A DNA stretch of 64,000 nt from Paenibacillus anaericanus (GCF_003994475.1 NZ_RZNY01000006.1:1-64000), one strand, 5' to 3'; shown: positions 7,992 to 16,523, counted from the stretch's first letter. Notes: a model not told the origin generated them from the sequence alone. A program made the numbers and translations.

Positions 7992-8786
7992 CTAATCCAT
8001 TAACCACTCATCTTCAAGAATACGGATTTTTTGAATCTTCTTAGCACGTCCAGTTACATCATCCAAATCAACTAATACGGCATGGAATTGCCATTTACCT
8101 TCACACACTTGGAAGCGTACTGGCAACTGGGTTACAAACTTACGCAAGACAGCGTCCCGTTCCATTCCGAGCACACCTTCACGTGAACCAACCATTCCAG
8201 CATCCGTCAAATAAGCAGTTCCCTGCGGCAAAATGACATCATCATTACTCTGTACATGTGTATGTGTACCAACCACTAGGGAAGCACGGCCATCGAGATA
8301 CCAACCCATGGATATTTTCTCCGAAGTTGCTTCAGCATGGAAGTCCACCAAGATATGTTTATGCTTTTTGGACAAGTTATCAATTATCTCGTCAGCTGCA
8401 CGAAATGGGTCATCAATCGCCGGTAGAAAAGTACGGCCCATCAGATTAACCACCGCTAGTTCTTTATTGTTGACCTTAATAATCGTATGACCCAGTCCTG
8501 GAGTCCCTGGTGGGAAGTTTGCCGGGCGAACCATCCGTGGCTCATCATCGATGAAATCAAATATATCTCTATTATCCCAAGTATGGTTACCCATCGTTAA
8601 ACCGTGAATCCCCATTTCAAAAAACTCTCTAGCAATAGCTCCGGTGATGCCTCGGCCGCCTGCAGCATTCTCTCCATTAGCAATAATGATATGTGGGCTA
8701 TATTTTGATTTCAAATAGGGAAGAGTTTCTTTCAAGGCCTTACGTCCAGTATTACCAACAATATCTCCAATAAATAGTACTTTAAT
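7992..8786 (-). CDS. ymdB: YmdB metallophosphoesterase (2',3'-cyclic nucleotide phosphodiesterase), probable ATT start
   Basis: YmdB is a dimetal phosphodiesterase that hydrolyses 2',3'-cAMP, affects biofilm and motility decisions and is linked to RNase Y. Metal-site motifs are all present: GDIVGN, NGENAA, MGNHTWD, DFHAEATSE and GTHTHVQ. The first of these is encoded upstream of the first TTG (8735), so the frame must open earlier. No ATG, GTG or TTG is available there. AGGAGG at 8800-8795 is followed after 8 nt by ATT at 8786, or after 5 nt by ATC at 8789. Starting at ATT gives 264 residues, the length of B. subtilis YmdB. Confidence 0.93.
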   Translation of the reverse strand: MKVLFIGDIVGNTGRKALKETLPYLKSKYSPHIIIANGENAAGGRGITGAIAREFFEMGIHGLTMGNHTWDNRDIFDFIDDEPRMVRPANFPPGTPGLGHTIIKVNNKELAVVNLMGRTFLPAIDDPFRAADEIIDNLSKKHKHILVDFHAEATSEKISMGWYLDGRASLVVGTHTHVQSNDDVILPQGTAYLTDAGMVGSREGVLGMERDAVLRKFVTQLPVRFQVCEGKWQFHAVLVDLDDVTGRAKKIQKIRILEDEWLMD

Positions 8787-8857
8787 GATAATTACCTCCT
8801 CTTAAGTAGCACACCTATGGTAGCTTTTATTACCTTCGCAGCTACTATTAGCAAAAT

Positions 8858-8884
8858 GAAAAAGCGGCCCTCAAAGGGGCCACT
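8858..8884 (-). terminator. Terminator of rny
   Basis: AGTGGCCC (8884-8877) pairs with GGGCCGCT (8870-8863) around a 6-nt loop and is followed by TTTTTCATTTT on the minus strand. Confidence 0.85.
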
Positions 8885-8897
8885 CTCATCATAACCT

Positions 8898-10439
8898 TTA
8901 CTTTGCGTATTCAACCGCTCGTGTTTCGCGAATGACGGTAACCTTGATATGACCTGGATAATCCAGTTCACTTTCAATTGTCTTCGTGATGTCTCTAGCA
9001 AGACGGAATGCTTCCGCATCATCGATCTTGTCAGGTTGTACCATTACCCGAACCTCGCGCCCCGCTTGAATGGCAAACGACTTCTCAACGCCTTCGAACG
9101 ATTCGGATATTTCTTCGAGTTTCTCCAACCGTCGGATATATGTTTCCAACGTTTCACGTCTCGCACCTGGTCTTGCTGCTGATAAAGCATCAGCTGCGCC
9201 GACCAACATGGCTATAACGGATGTGGCTTCACAGTCCCCGTGATGGGAAGCAATACTGTTGATAACCACCGGATGCTCTTTATACTTCTTAGCTAGTTCT
9301 ACGCCGATTTCGACATGAGATCCTTCCACATCATGATCAAGCGCTTTACCGATGTCATGCAATAGACCAGCACGTTTAGCAAGTACAATGTCTTGACCTA
9401 GCTCAGCAGCCATCAATCCAGTCAGATACGCGACTTCCATCGAATGCTTCAGCACGTTTTGGCCATAGCTTGTCCGGAATTTGAGTCGCCCTAAGATCTT
9501 AATTAGATCCGGATGCAGCGCATGTACTCCAACTTCAAATGTAGCTTGCTCACCATATTCACGAATACGTTCGTCCACTTCCCGACGAGACTTCTCAACC
9601 ATCTCTTCAATCCGTGCCGGATGGATACGTCCGTCAGCCACCAATTTCTCCAGTGCTGTACGTGCGATTTCCCGACGAATTGGATCAAATCCCGACAAAA
9701 TAACCGCTTCCGGTGTATCATCGATAATAAGATCTATTCCAGTTAGAGTTTCTAGAGCTCGGATGTTACGGCCTTCGCGTCCGATAATCCGTCCCTTCAT
9801 CTCTTCGTTCGGTAAGGTTACTACCGATACCGTAGTTTCCGCAACATGATCAGCTGCACAACGTTGAATTGCGAGCGTAATGATTTCACGGGCTTTCTTA
9901 TCCGCTTCTTCTTTTGCCTGCTGTTCAATGTCTTTGATCAACTGTGCCGACTCGTGGCGAACTTCCTGCTCAACATTGTTCAAGATAATGGTACGGGCAT
10001 CTTCCATACTTAAATTCGAGATACGTTCCAATTCTTGAACCTGGCTCTTGTAAATCAGGTCAATTTGTTGCTGAGTTTCTTCAATTCGTTTCTCTTTGCC
10101 TGCCACTTGCTCTTCTTTTCGCTCAAGTGAATCTAATTTTTTATCCAGCGACTCTTCTTTTTGCAACAATCGTCTTTCCTGCCGTTGAGTTTCATTTCGA
10201 CGTTCACGAATGTCTTTATCAGCTTCAGTTCTGAGCCTATGAATCTCATCTTTGGCTTCCAGAACCGTTTCTTTTTTCAGTGCTTCTGCTTCTTTCTTTG
10301 CACCCTCCAAGATTTGACTTGCAGCATGCTCCGCACTGGAAATTTTAGCTTCCGCAAGAGATTTTCGAATAAAATACCCGACCACGAACCCCAAGAATAA
10401 AGCGGCTGCAACGAGAACGATCCAGATTACTGTATGCAT
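8898..10439 (-). CDS. rny: Ribonuclease Y
   Basis: RNase Y is the membrane-anchored endoribonuclease that starts mRNA decay in many Bacillota. The chosen start, ATG 10439 behind GGGGAGG, gives 513 residues; a 17-codon upstream extension has no ribosome binding site. The order of domains is a single N-terminal membrane helix (residues 3-23), a long charged coiled coil to about residue 200, a KH domain with the [15 protein letters not shown] motif, and an HD domain with LLHDIGKA. The gene has its own promoter and a leader of about 240 nt, and its terminator separates it from ymdB. Confidence 0.97.
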   Translation of the reverse strand: MHTVIWIVLVAAALFLGFVVGYFIRKSLAEAKISSAEHAASQILEGAKKEAEALKKETVLEAKDEIHRLRTEADKDIRERRNETQRQERRLLQKEESLDKKLDSLERKEEQVAGKEKRIEETQQQIDLIYKSQVQELERISNLSMEDARTIILNNVEQEVRHESAQLIKDIEQQAKEEADKKAREIITLAIQRCAADHVAETTVSVVTLPNEEMKGRIIGREGRNIRALETLTGIDLIIDDTPEAVILSGFDPIRREIARTALEKLVADGRIHPARIEEMVEKSRREVDERIREYGEQATFEVGVHALHPDLIKILGRLKFRTSYGQNVLKHSMEVAYLTGLMAAELGQDIVLAKRAGLLHDIGKALDHDVEGSHVEIGVELAKKYKEHPVVINSIASHHGDCEATSVIAMLVGAADALSAARPGARRETLETYIRRLEKLEEISESFEGVEKSFAIQAGREVRVMVQPDKIDDAEAFRLARDITKTIESELDYPGHIKVTVIRETRAVEYAK

Positions 10440-10714
10440 CTGTTCACCTCCCCGCTGATTCCTCCAAGCTATTCCTTGGGATTGTTTCAATTGTAATTAA
10501 CTTTCTCATTCATCATCATACTAAGAATCGATTATAGGCCGATTCAGGTAGGCTGTCCATGCAGCAGCATGGTCGTTCCGTTGAAAGATACGGAAGTGCA
10601 GACCTTCATGATTGGCGAACAGAATCTCTATAGAGCCATAATTTTGGAAGGAAAAAAGACTCCATTACATATAGATTCATATTCATTTTATTATTTGACG
10701 AAAGAAGTTGTCAA
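10440..10714 (-). promoter_or_regulatory. rny promoter and long structured leader
   Basis: TTGACA (10714-10709) and TAAAAT (10690-10685), 18 nt apart, form a SigA-type promoter on the minus strand. Transcription from it would give a leader of about 240 nt before the rny start. The leader contains two small hairpins: CCATGC paired with GCATGG at 10557-10572, and TTCCGT paired with ACGGAA at 10576-10595. No reading frame with a ribosome binding site was seen in it. Confidence 0.5.
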
Positions 10715-10738
10715 GCAAATGACAAGATAAGTCATCTT

Positions 10739-11572
10739 TTAGTTGTATTCCTCTTCCCAGTCCTCTTCCCCATTCACTCCATCTCGGCGACTTAACTCGC
10801 TTATCACCCTAGAAACCAGCCCTCCAGAGTATCCACGACGCATGAGAAACGTGCCGGTTTTTCGTCTTTTTTCTAGTGGCTCTCCCTTTGTTGCCTTCCA
10901 CTTCTTAACGCCAATTTGTAATGCGCTGTCGAATTCATCTTCCTCGCTCACCTCATTCAGTGCTTCCTCAATGAGAGGCTTAGAGACCCCCTTCTGACGC
11001 AGTTCATGCCGGATCCACATCTTTCCCTTGCCTCGATTCTTAACACGCTGTCCGGCCCACTCCTGAGCGTATGCAGCGTCATCTACAAATCTCTCTCTAA
11101 TAAGCCGCTCAAGAACTTTCTCTATCGTATCTTTGCTCCAGCCCTTTTCTCCTAGACGAACTCCAATTTCATGAGATGTACGAGGTTTCCGACTCAAATA
11201 GAGTAGTGCATCTGCATACCCTCTCTGCCGTTCGTCAGCCGACACGACTTCCTCGAGATCGCTTTTAGTAAATACAGCCCCTTGAATCATTCGATATTTA
11301 ATCATTACATCTTCATGTACATCTAGTGCATACTGACCAAAGAAGATTCGGTAGCGAAATTTAGGACGTTTTAGAAGCATAACAGAAGTGATCGTCAGAT
11401 CTACATTATCCGGCATAGCCGATATTCCATTTTCTTCTTGACTCGGTTTCTCAATCGGCTGGTCCCAAGACCTCTCATCGGAGATATCCACGACCTCACT
11501 AGCACGACTTTCTCCAGCCTTAGGTCTATCCTGTTGCTGCCTTTTCCCCCAACCGCCATGTCGATAATCCAC
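10739..11572 (-). CDS. recX: Regulatory protein RecX
   Basis: RecX binds RecA filaments and modulates their activity. The 277-residue product has a C-terminal RecX core made of three-helix repeats (RGYADALLYLSRKPRTSHEIG, then RFVDDAAYAQEW) and an N-terminal extension of about 65 polar residues not seen in short RecX proteins. The chosen start is a GTG at 11572 preceded by GGGAG; an internal ATG before PDNVDLT is possible but has a weaker site. It lies directly downstream of the recA terminator, so it is expressed by read-through or from a weak promoter in the 60-bp gap. Confidence 0.85.
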   Translation of the reverse strand: MDYRHGGWGKRQQQDRPKAGESRASEVVDISDERSWDQPIEKPSQEENGISAMPDNVDLTITSVMLLKRPKFRYRIFFGQYALDVHEDVMIKYRMIQGAVFTKSDLEEVVSADERQRGYADALLYLSRKPRTSHEIGVRLGEKGWSKDTIEKVLERLIRERFVDDAAYAQEWAGQRVKNRGKGKMWIRHELRQKGVSKPLIEEALNEVSEEDEFDSALQIGVKKWKATKGEPLEKRRKTGTFLMRRGYSGGLVSRVISELSRRDGVNGEEDWEEEYN

Positions 11573-11635
11573 TCAGTCCGCTCCCTTGCATTTTAATGAA
11601 GTTAATTCCAATTAAGACCATAATATTCTGGATAA

Positions 11636-11677
11636 CAAAAACGCTCTGCCCCGGCAAATACACCGGGTATCAGAGCG
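11636..11677 (-). terminator. Terminator of recA
   Basis: CGCTCTG plus CCCGG on one arm pairs with CCGGG plus CAGAGCG on the other, with one small internal bulge, followed by TTTTTG on the minus strand. It lies 17 bp after the recA stop. Confidence 0.9.
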
Positions 11678-11693
11678 ATCAACTACTTCTAAA

Positions 11694-12755
11694 TTATTCG
11701 TCTTCGAGAAGTTCTTCCTCTTCCTTCAATGACTGCTCCAATTCACTATCAGAAGTCGGAGGAATCACTGTCGTTAAATTGCTACCCTCACGAACCTTCT
11801 GTTCAATTGCACTTGCTATTTCTGGATGATCTTTCAAATATTGCTTAGCATTCTCACGCCCTTGACCAAGCCGTTCTCCTGCATAAGAATACCAAGCACC
11901 ACTCTTATCTACGATATCGAGTTCGACACCAATATCAACTATACTTCCTTCTCTGGAAATACCTTCACCATACATAATGTCAACTTCAGCCTGCTTGAAT
12001 GGAGGAGCCACCTTGTTCTTCACGACCTTAATCCGTGTCCGGTTACCCACCATGTCATTGCCCATCTTAATCGCTTCAACTCTACGTACATCAAGACGAA
12101 TTGTTGAATAGAACTTCAATGCCCGTCCCCCTGGAGTTGTCTCTGGGTTACCAAACATAACGCCAATTTTCTCACGCAACTGGTTAATAAAGATAGCGAT
12201 TGTCTTCGACTTACTAATAGCACCAGACAATTTACGAAGTGCTTGAGACATCAATCTTGCTTGTAAACCAACGTGGGAATCTCCCATATCGCCTTCGATT
12301 TCAGCTTTAGGAACCAGTGCTGCCACGGAGTCAACAACAATAATGTCTACCGCTCCACTTCGTACCAGCGCTTCAGCGATTTCCAAGGCCTGTTCACCTG
12401 TATCCGGTTGGGATAACAGCAATTCATCAATATTCACGCCTAGCTTGCTTGCATAGGCAGGATCAAGTGCATGCTCTGCATCAATAAAGGCTGCTTGTCC
12501 CCCTGCTTTCTGAACTTCAGCGATGGCGTGCAATGCCACCGTCGTCTTACCGGATGATTCTGGCCCGTATACTTCAATAATTCGACCACGGGGAAAGCCC
12601 CCTATACCTAAAGCGATATCTAATGCCAACGCTCCACTGGGTACAACTTCCACTTGCATATGAGTGGATTCTCCGAGCTTCATAATCGAACCTTTACCGA
12701 ATTGTTTTTCTATTTGACGAAGCGCCATATCCAGCGCTGCACGACGATCTGACAT
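11694..12755 (-). CDS. recA: Recombinase RecA
   Basis: RecA forms nucleoprotein filaments for homologous recombination and triggers LexA self-cleavage. The 353-residue protein has the Walker A motif GPESSGKT at 64-71, the Walker B region [12 protein letters not shown], the loop 2 region around [20 protein letters not shown], and a strongly acidic C-terminus. The start is ATG 12755. A SigA promoter and a LexA operator lie upstream, predicting SOS induction. No intron or intein interrupts the gene. Confidence 0.98.
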   Translation of the reverse strand: MSDRRAALDMALRQIEKQFGKGSIMKLGESTHMQVEVVPSGALALDIALGIGGFPRGRIIEVYGPESSGKTTVALHAIAEVQKAGGQAAFIDAEHALDPAYASKLGVNIDELLLSQPDTGEQALEIAEALVRSGAVDIIVVDSVAALVPKAEIEGDMGDSHVGLQARLMSQALRKLSGAISKSKTIAIFINQLREKIGVMFGNPETTPGGRALKFYSTIRLDVRRVEAIKMGNDMVGNRTRIKVVKNKVAPPFKQAEVDIMYGEGISREGSIVDIGVELDIVDKSGAWYSYAGERLGQGRENAKQYLKDHPEIASAIEQKVREGSNLTTVIPPTSDSELEQSLKEEEELLEDE

Positions 12756-12792
12756 TCAACTCACATCCTTATCATGATTAATCTCTAAACTA

Positions 12793-12844
12793 ATTGTATC
12801 TTGTTTCGATACGTTTGCCAAGCATTTTTTCGAACATACATTCG
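12793..12844 (-). promoter_or_regulatory. recA promoter with LexA (SOS) box
   Basis: TTGGCA (12821-12816) and TACAAT (12798-12793) are 17 nt apart. Ten bases upstream of the -35 lies CGAATGTATGTTCG (12844-12831), a near-perfect match to the Bacillus LexA box CGAACRNRYGTTYC and of the same CGAAT/GTTCG form as the B. subtilis recA operator. Confidence 0.75.
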
Positions 12845-12857
12845 GGTATTGTCACAT

Positions 12858-13180
12858 CCCTCCCAAACCCTCCCTTGTCCTAAGGGAGGGCCCCAAGGGT
12901 TGCACCCTCTGGACTCCGGCTTTTAAGAAACTTTAGAGTTGTAGAGGCGCTCCTGATCGCTCTCCCCTCCGGGGATGCGCTTGACGTTGGTGCGTGGCTC
13001 GCTTTTCTCCTTCGGGTAAGCTCTTACAGATGTTCTCCTGCGTTGTAGAGACGTACTCTAACGCTAATATGCCACTACTTATTTCGAGGCGACTGCCCCT
13101 TTAGGGATACATCTTCCTACATGTATTAGTCATGCAGAACTGAACAGCCTTGTTTACCTACTGTATTTAATAGTACAGCA
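12858..13180. other. GC-rich multi-hairpin block of unknown nature in the recA-cinA gap
   Basis: No gene was recognised here. The block holds many short stems: CCCTCCCTT/AAGGGAGGG at 12868-12890 (perfect 9 bp), GGGT/ACCC at 12897-12907, CCCC/GGGG at 12964-12974, and GCGTT..GAG/CTC..AACGC at 13040-13064. This last stem is enclosed by AGATGT (13028) and ACATCT (13109). Further stems are GGC/GCC at 13088-13097 and CTGTA/TACAG at 13161-13178. It is visibly richer in G and C than the flanks. It could be a structured RNA or the footprint of a mobile element. Confidence 0.5.
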
Positions 13181-13248
13181 CCTCCCTTTCGTGGAAATAT
13201 AGACTCATAACCATACTCAGTGCTTAATGAGAAATCAGATGTGTCGGC

Positions 13249-13293
13249 AACAGAAGTCATATAGCTACAAATTAATCTTCGCTTCTGTTTTTT
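13249..13293 (+). terminator. Terminator-like hairpin on the plus strand
   Basis: AACAGAAG (13249-13256) pairs with CTTCTGTT (13282-13289) and is followed by a T tract to 13293. No plus-strand gene precedes it, so if it works it would end an RNA transcribed through the unexplained block to its left. Confidence 0.4.
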
Positions 13294-13300
13294 AAGAATG

Positions 13301-13522
13301 TATAAGTAAAGCTAAAGAAAAAGTGACTGCGGAGATAGCGAAATGATTCTGAAGAAGCTAAAAGATTTCCTTGGGAAAGCTACATCGGAAGCATAAGCTT
13401 CGTTCGCCTTTGTCCCCGAATTTCTACCTCTATTACAATTCAATCAAGAAATTCGGGGACAACAGCGATCGTAAGAACATTTCGCTATCGTAGCCTACTC
13501 ACAATCCACAGTTTTACTTATA
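13301..13522. repeat. Folded intergenic repeat, copy A
   Basis: A 222-bp element bounded by the inverted ends TATAAGTAAA (13301) and TTTACTTATA (13513-13522). Its centre is a perfect 15-bp inverted repeat, TGTCCCCGAATTTCT at 13411-13425 against 13447-13461. Sub-terminal GCGAAATG is mirrored by CATTTCGC. The flanks of the core (AGAAGCTAAAAG, CGGAAGCAT, GTTCGCCTTTGT, ACAACAGCGATCG) recur at 53808-54016, where the core stem has a different sequence. No coding sequence is present, and it is probably a dispersed MITE-like or RNA-forming repeat. Confidence 0.75.
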
Positions 13523-13530
13523 CAGACAAC

Positions 13531-13574
13531 AAAAATAGAACCGCAGCATAACTTGGTCAGTTAGCTACGGTTCT
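13531..13574 (-). terminator. Terminator of cinA
   Basis: AGAACCGTAGC (13574-13564) pairs with GCTGCGGTTCT (13547-13537) with one GU pair, extended by an inner TAACT/AGTTA stem, followed by ATTTTTG on the minus strand. Confidence 0.88.
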
Positions 13575-13621
13575 TCCGTGACTTGATTATACATCTAGCC
13601 TATGTGACACGCAAGAGAGGA

Positions 13622-14887
13622 TTAATTCCGAACTTCGTTCTCCTTAAGCTGCTTCCACAAATGATAGAGAACCGTTTTGGCGGAGCGGATACGGATGGTA
13701 TCGCGGTTCCCCTTCAGGTTGAGCTCCATGACAAGTGTGTCGCCGCCTCTACGGGATATGGCGATGTAGACGAGACCAACTGGCTTCCGCTCAGAATAGC
13801 CAGGACCGGCCACACCAGTAATGGACAAGCCAAAGTCGGTATCTACAACCATACGAACTTGCTCGGCAAGCACACGGGCCGTCTCGGCGCTGACAGCACC
13901 AGGCGCGTCATCACCTTCCAACAAATCGCGTGGTACGTTAAGCAGCTTCTCTTTCATCGCATTGGAATAACATACAATCCCGCCTATAAACACTGTAGCA
14001 CTACCCGGAATTGAGGTTATCGTCTCCATCAACATACCGCCTGTGCAGCTCTCAGCGATACCAAGCGTAAGTCCCTGCTCTGTCATCATATCGATGATGA
14101 CCTTCTCAATCGGAACGTCCTCGCTTGCGTAGAGATGGTCTGACAGCCGAGCTGTGATTTCCTGTTCCATTGTATTCAGCTTTTCCTGCGCCTCGCTATC
14201 ACTTTCCGCTTTTGTCGAAATACGGATCGTGACTTCACTTTCTTTAGCGTAGGGTGCTATCGTAGGATCGCTTTGGTTCTCAATTAGATCCATCAACTTG
14301 GTCTCGAGCAAAGATTCGCCAATACCAGCAAATTTGAGCATTTTAGAATATATCGGAGCCTCATTTGTCAGAACGTGTCCAAGAATCCAAGGTTTGGCCT
14401 GATTCTGAAACATAGGTTTCATCTCACTCGGAGGACCCGGGAGCACAATATAATACTTCCCATCTTCAGATAGGGCATTTCCCACGGCCAGTCCAGTCTC
14501 ATTCGGTAGAGGTGTACCACCATCGATAGCTAACGCCTGACGACGATTGTTCTCAGTCATCGGAAGTGCGCGATCCTTAAAAAAACGATCTAAATTGTCC
14601 ATAGCCATACGATCGATATGGAGAGACCTTCCGAGTACAGTAGCTAAGGCCTGCTTCGTAATGTCATCTTGAGTTGGTCCAATCCCACCGGTGAATATCA
14701 TGAGATCAGCCCGAGAAGAAGCAAGACGCGTCGCCTCACAGAGCCGATTCATATTGTCGCCAACCACGGTCTGGAAATAGACATCAATTCCGAGAGAAGC
14801 CAGTTCTTGTGATAAATATTGTGCATTAGAATTTACGATCTGACCCAGTAATAGCTCTGTACCGACTGCAATAATTTCCGCTTTCAT
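13622..14887 (-). CDS. cinA: CinA-family protein (competence/damage-inducible; NMN amidohydrolase)
   Basis: A two-domain CinA protein: an N-terminal MoaB/COG1058 domain (FTGGIGPTQDD; ADP-ribose pyrophosphatase-like in characterised members) and a C-terminal PncC nicotinamide-nucleotide amidase domain (AESCTGGMLMETIT, then SITGVAGPG). Length is 421 residues from ATG 14887, the start that gives the standard MKAEIIAVGTELLLGQ N-terminus. It lies between pgsA and recA as in B. subtilis, where it is induced with recA during competence, but here it is separated from recA by a terminator and about 850 bp. Confidence 0.94.
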   Translation of the reverse strand: MKAEIIAVGTELLLGQIVNSNAQYLSQELASLGIDVYFQTVVGDNMNRLCEATRLASSRADLMIFTGGIGPTQDDITKQALATVLGRSLHIDRMAMDNLDRFFKDRALPMTENNRRQALAIDGGTPLPNETGLAVGNALSEDGKYYIVLPGPPSEMKPMFQNQAKPWILGHVLTNEAPIYSKMLKFAGIGESLLETKLMDLIENQSDPTIAPYAKESEVTIRISTKAESDSEAQEKLNTMEQEITARLSDHLYASEDVPIEKVIIDMMTEQGLTLGIAESCTGGMLMETITSIPGSATVFIGGIVCYSNAMKEKLLNVPRDLLEGDDAPGAVSAETARVLAEQVRMVVDTDFGLSITGVAGPGYSERKPVGLVYIAISRRGGDTLVMELNLKGNRDTIRIRSAKTVLYHLWKQLKENEVRN

Positions 14888-14941
14888 AATCTGCCATGTC
14901 TCCTTATACGGGCTATAAGGCAAAGCTGCTTTTAAAGTATC

Positions 14942-15535
14942 TTAAGCCTTAGAAAATGAGAACAGCCCTTTGTTTTTGACGAAATAGTCGATACCGGAAT
15001 AGATCGTAATCAACACTGCAAACCATATAGCGATATCATCAAACGGAATATGTAACCATTCAAACGGGAAGTTGTTCAGTAGTAATGCCGAAATCGCGAC
15101 AATCTGGGTAATTGTCTTCGCTTTCCCCCACTTACTGGCAGCAATAACAGAACCCTCTAATAGTGCCACCTCACGCAAACCCGTCACTGCAAATTCACGG
15201 CTGATAATAATGATGACCATCCAAGAATCGAGTTTCCCCATAGATACGAGCGCAACCAACACTGCCGCAACCAAAAGTTTGTCAGCCAGTGGATCGAGCA
15301 GCTTACCTAGATTAGTAACCATATTTCGCTTACGAGCAATATAACCATCTATACCGTCCGTACTAGCAGCAATAATGAACAGTAGTGCACCAATCAATTG
15401 GTTGAGTGGGAGGTGATAATCTCCTAAAATGATTTCACGAGTCCACCACCCATAATCCAGAAGCAGGGCTACTAACATTAGTGGAATCATAAAAATACGC
15501 GCAAGCGTAATACGATTAGGCAGATTCAGATTCAC
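14942..15535 (-). CDS. pgsA: CDP-diacylglycerol-glycerol-3-phosphate 3-phosphatidyltransferase
   Basis: PgsA makes phosphatidylglycerophosphate, the committed step to phosphatidylglycerol and cardiolipin, in the cytoplasmic membrane. The 197-residue protein has the CDP-alcohol phosphatidyltransferase signature from DGIDGYIAR through GKLLDPLADK, and several membrane helices. It starts at a GTG (15535) behind GGGGAGGG. The start overlaps by four bases (GTGA) the stop of a 53-codon frame upstream, suggesting translational coupling. Confidence 0.95.
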   Translation of the reverse strand: MNLNLPNRITLARIFMIPLMLVALLLDYGWWTREIILGDYHLPLNQLIGALLFIIAASTDGIDGYIARKRNMVTNLGKLLDPLADKLLVAAVLVALVSMGKLDSWMVIIIISREFAVTGLREVALLEGSVIAASKWGKAKTITQIVAISALLLNNFPFEWLHIPFDDIAIWFAVLITIYSGIDYFVKNKGLFSFSKA

Positions 15536-15693
15536 AGAACACCCTCCCCTGATAATTCTTGAGTACGAATACCTTGTACCTGCGATACTTCATTACTCTC
15601 TGTGAGACACTTTTTCATGTGAACATCTCCATCAATCTTTTGAGCCAGGATCAGTTGACTCCCTAGTCTTGTGCTCTTCACTCTTTCTGTCAT
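15532..15693 (-). CDS. Possible 53-residue protein overlapping the pgsA start
   Basis: An uninterrupted frame from ATG 15693 (or ATG 15702) to a TGA at 15534-15532 whose last codons overlap the pgsA GTG. A GGGGG stretch precedes the start. The product begins MTERVKSTRLGSQL, is polar, and has no membrane segment or family that I recognise. The four-base overlap is the arrangement seen in coupled genes, but a short frame could also be open by chance. It lies where related genomes may carry other genes between the rodZ/ymfM region and pgsA, so a remnant is also possible. Confidence 0.35.
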   Translation of the reverse strand: MTERVKSTRLGSQLILAQKIDGDVHMKKCLTESNEVSQVQGIRTQELSGEGVL

Positions 15694-15769
15694 GAGTCCC
15701 ATCCCCCAGTAATTAGAACAACGTTTCCTCTATTTTCCCCTACAAGTATAATATTTAGAAACAGGCCCT

Positions 15770-15820
15770 GTCAAAAAGAAAGAAAGGTCCCTCGCAAAGT
15801 GTTCTACGCCGCGGGAGACC
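15770..15820 (-). terminator. Terminator of yajQ
   Basis: GGTCTCCCGC (15820-15811) pairs with GCGAGGGACC (15795-15786), with one mismatch and one GU pair, followed by TTTCTTTCTTTTT on the minus strand. Confidence 0.75.
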
Positions 15821-15835
15821 AAACCTAATACTAAA

Positions 15836-16327
15836 CTATTTAAAGTTGTTGAACTGCAAATCAACTGACAAATCAGCTTTACGAAGTAACTGCATAATTT
15901 CTTGCAGGTCGTCTTTACTTTTACCGGTTACCCGGATGGAATCACCTTGAATCTGACTTTTGACTTTCAGCTTTGAATCGCGAATTAGAATGTTAATTTT
16001 CTTCGCATTCTCCTGATCGATACCTGTCTTCAAGTTGATACGCTGGCGCACAGAACCTAGAGATGCCGGTTCGATTTTGCCATAGTCCAAATTTTTAATC
16101 GGCAATCCCCGTTTGATCATTTTAGACTGCAAAATGTCGATAACTGCATTCAATTTGTATTCATCATCTGAGGTGATAACCAATACATCTTTTTCGATCT
16201 TAAGTTCACTTTTACTGCCTTTGAAGTCAAATCGATTAGCGATTTCTCGTTCCGTCTGATCAATAGCATTAGCTAATTCCTGCATATCCATTTTTGAAAC
16301 GATATCATATGAGCTTTCTGATGCCAT
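15836..16327 (-). CDS. yajQ: YajQ family nucleotide-binding protein (UPF0234)
   Basis: A 163-residue member of the YajQ family, made of two ferredoxin-like domains. Family members bind nucleic acid or nucleotides, and the Xanthomonas homologue binds cyclic di-GMP. The sequence is the family's full length and starts MASESSYDIVSKMDMQEL with RFDFKGSKSELK a little later. It forms a single-gene unit with its own terminator. Its physiological role here is unknown. Confidence 0.92.
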   Translation of the reverse strand: MASESSYDIVSKMDMQELANAIDQTEREIANRFDFKGSKSELKIEKDVLVITSDDEYKLNAVIDILQSKMIKRGLPIKNLDYGKIEPASLGSVRQRINLKTGIDQENAKKINILIRDSKLKVKSQIQGDSIRVTGKSKDDLQEIMQLLRKADLSVDLQFNNFK

Positions 16328-16468
16328 ACTTCACAATCCCTTCCTTATTCCTATATACATTAATTATATGACGGATGGTCAAGCCCTGTCCACTTAGCTT
16401 GATCTCTAATTCATTAATAAGCTAACTCCAATGGACGATAGACGACAAGAGTTCAGACCCAAATAAAT

Positions 16469-16508
16469 AAAAACAGGCGTTCAGTGAATAACTTACTGTA
16501 ACGCCTGC
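16469..16508 (-). terminator. Terminator of the 55-residue membrane protein gene
   Basis: CAGGCGTT and CAGTAA on one arm pair with TTCACTG and ACGCCTG on the other, separated by small bulges, followed by TTTTTATTTATTT on the minus strand. Confidence 0.8.
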
Positions 16509-16523
16509 TTAATATTGTTTTAG

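Noticed and set aside
12858-13180. Possible decayed coding sequence on the minus strand of the structured block
   Set aside because: Short frames of 40-50 codons exist, but none has a start signal or a family that I recognise; the hairpins explain the sequence better.
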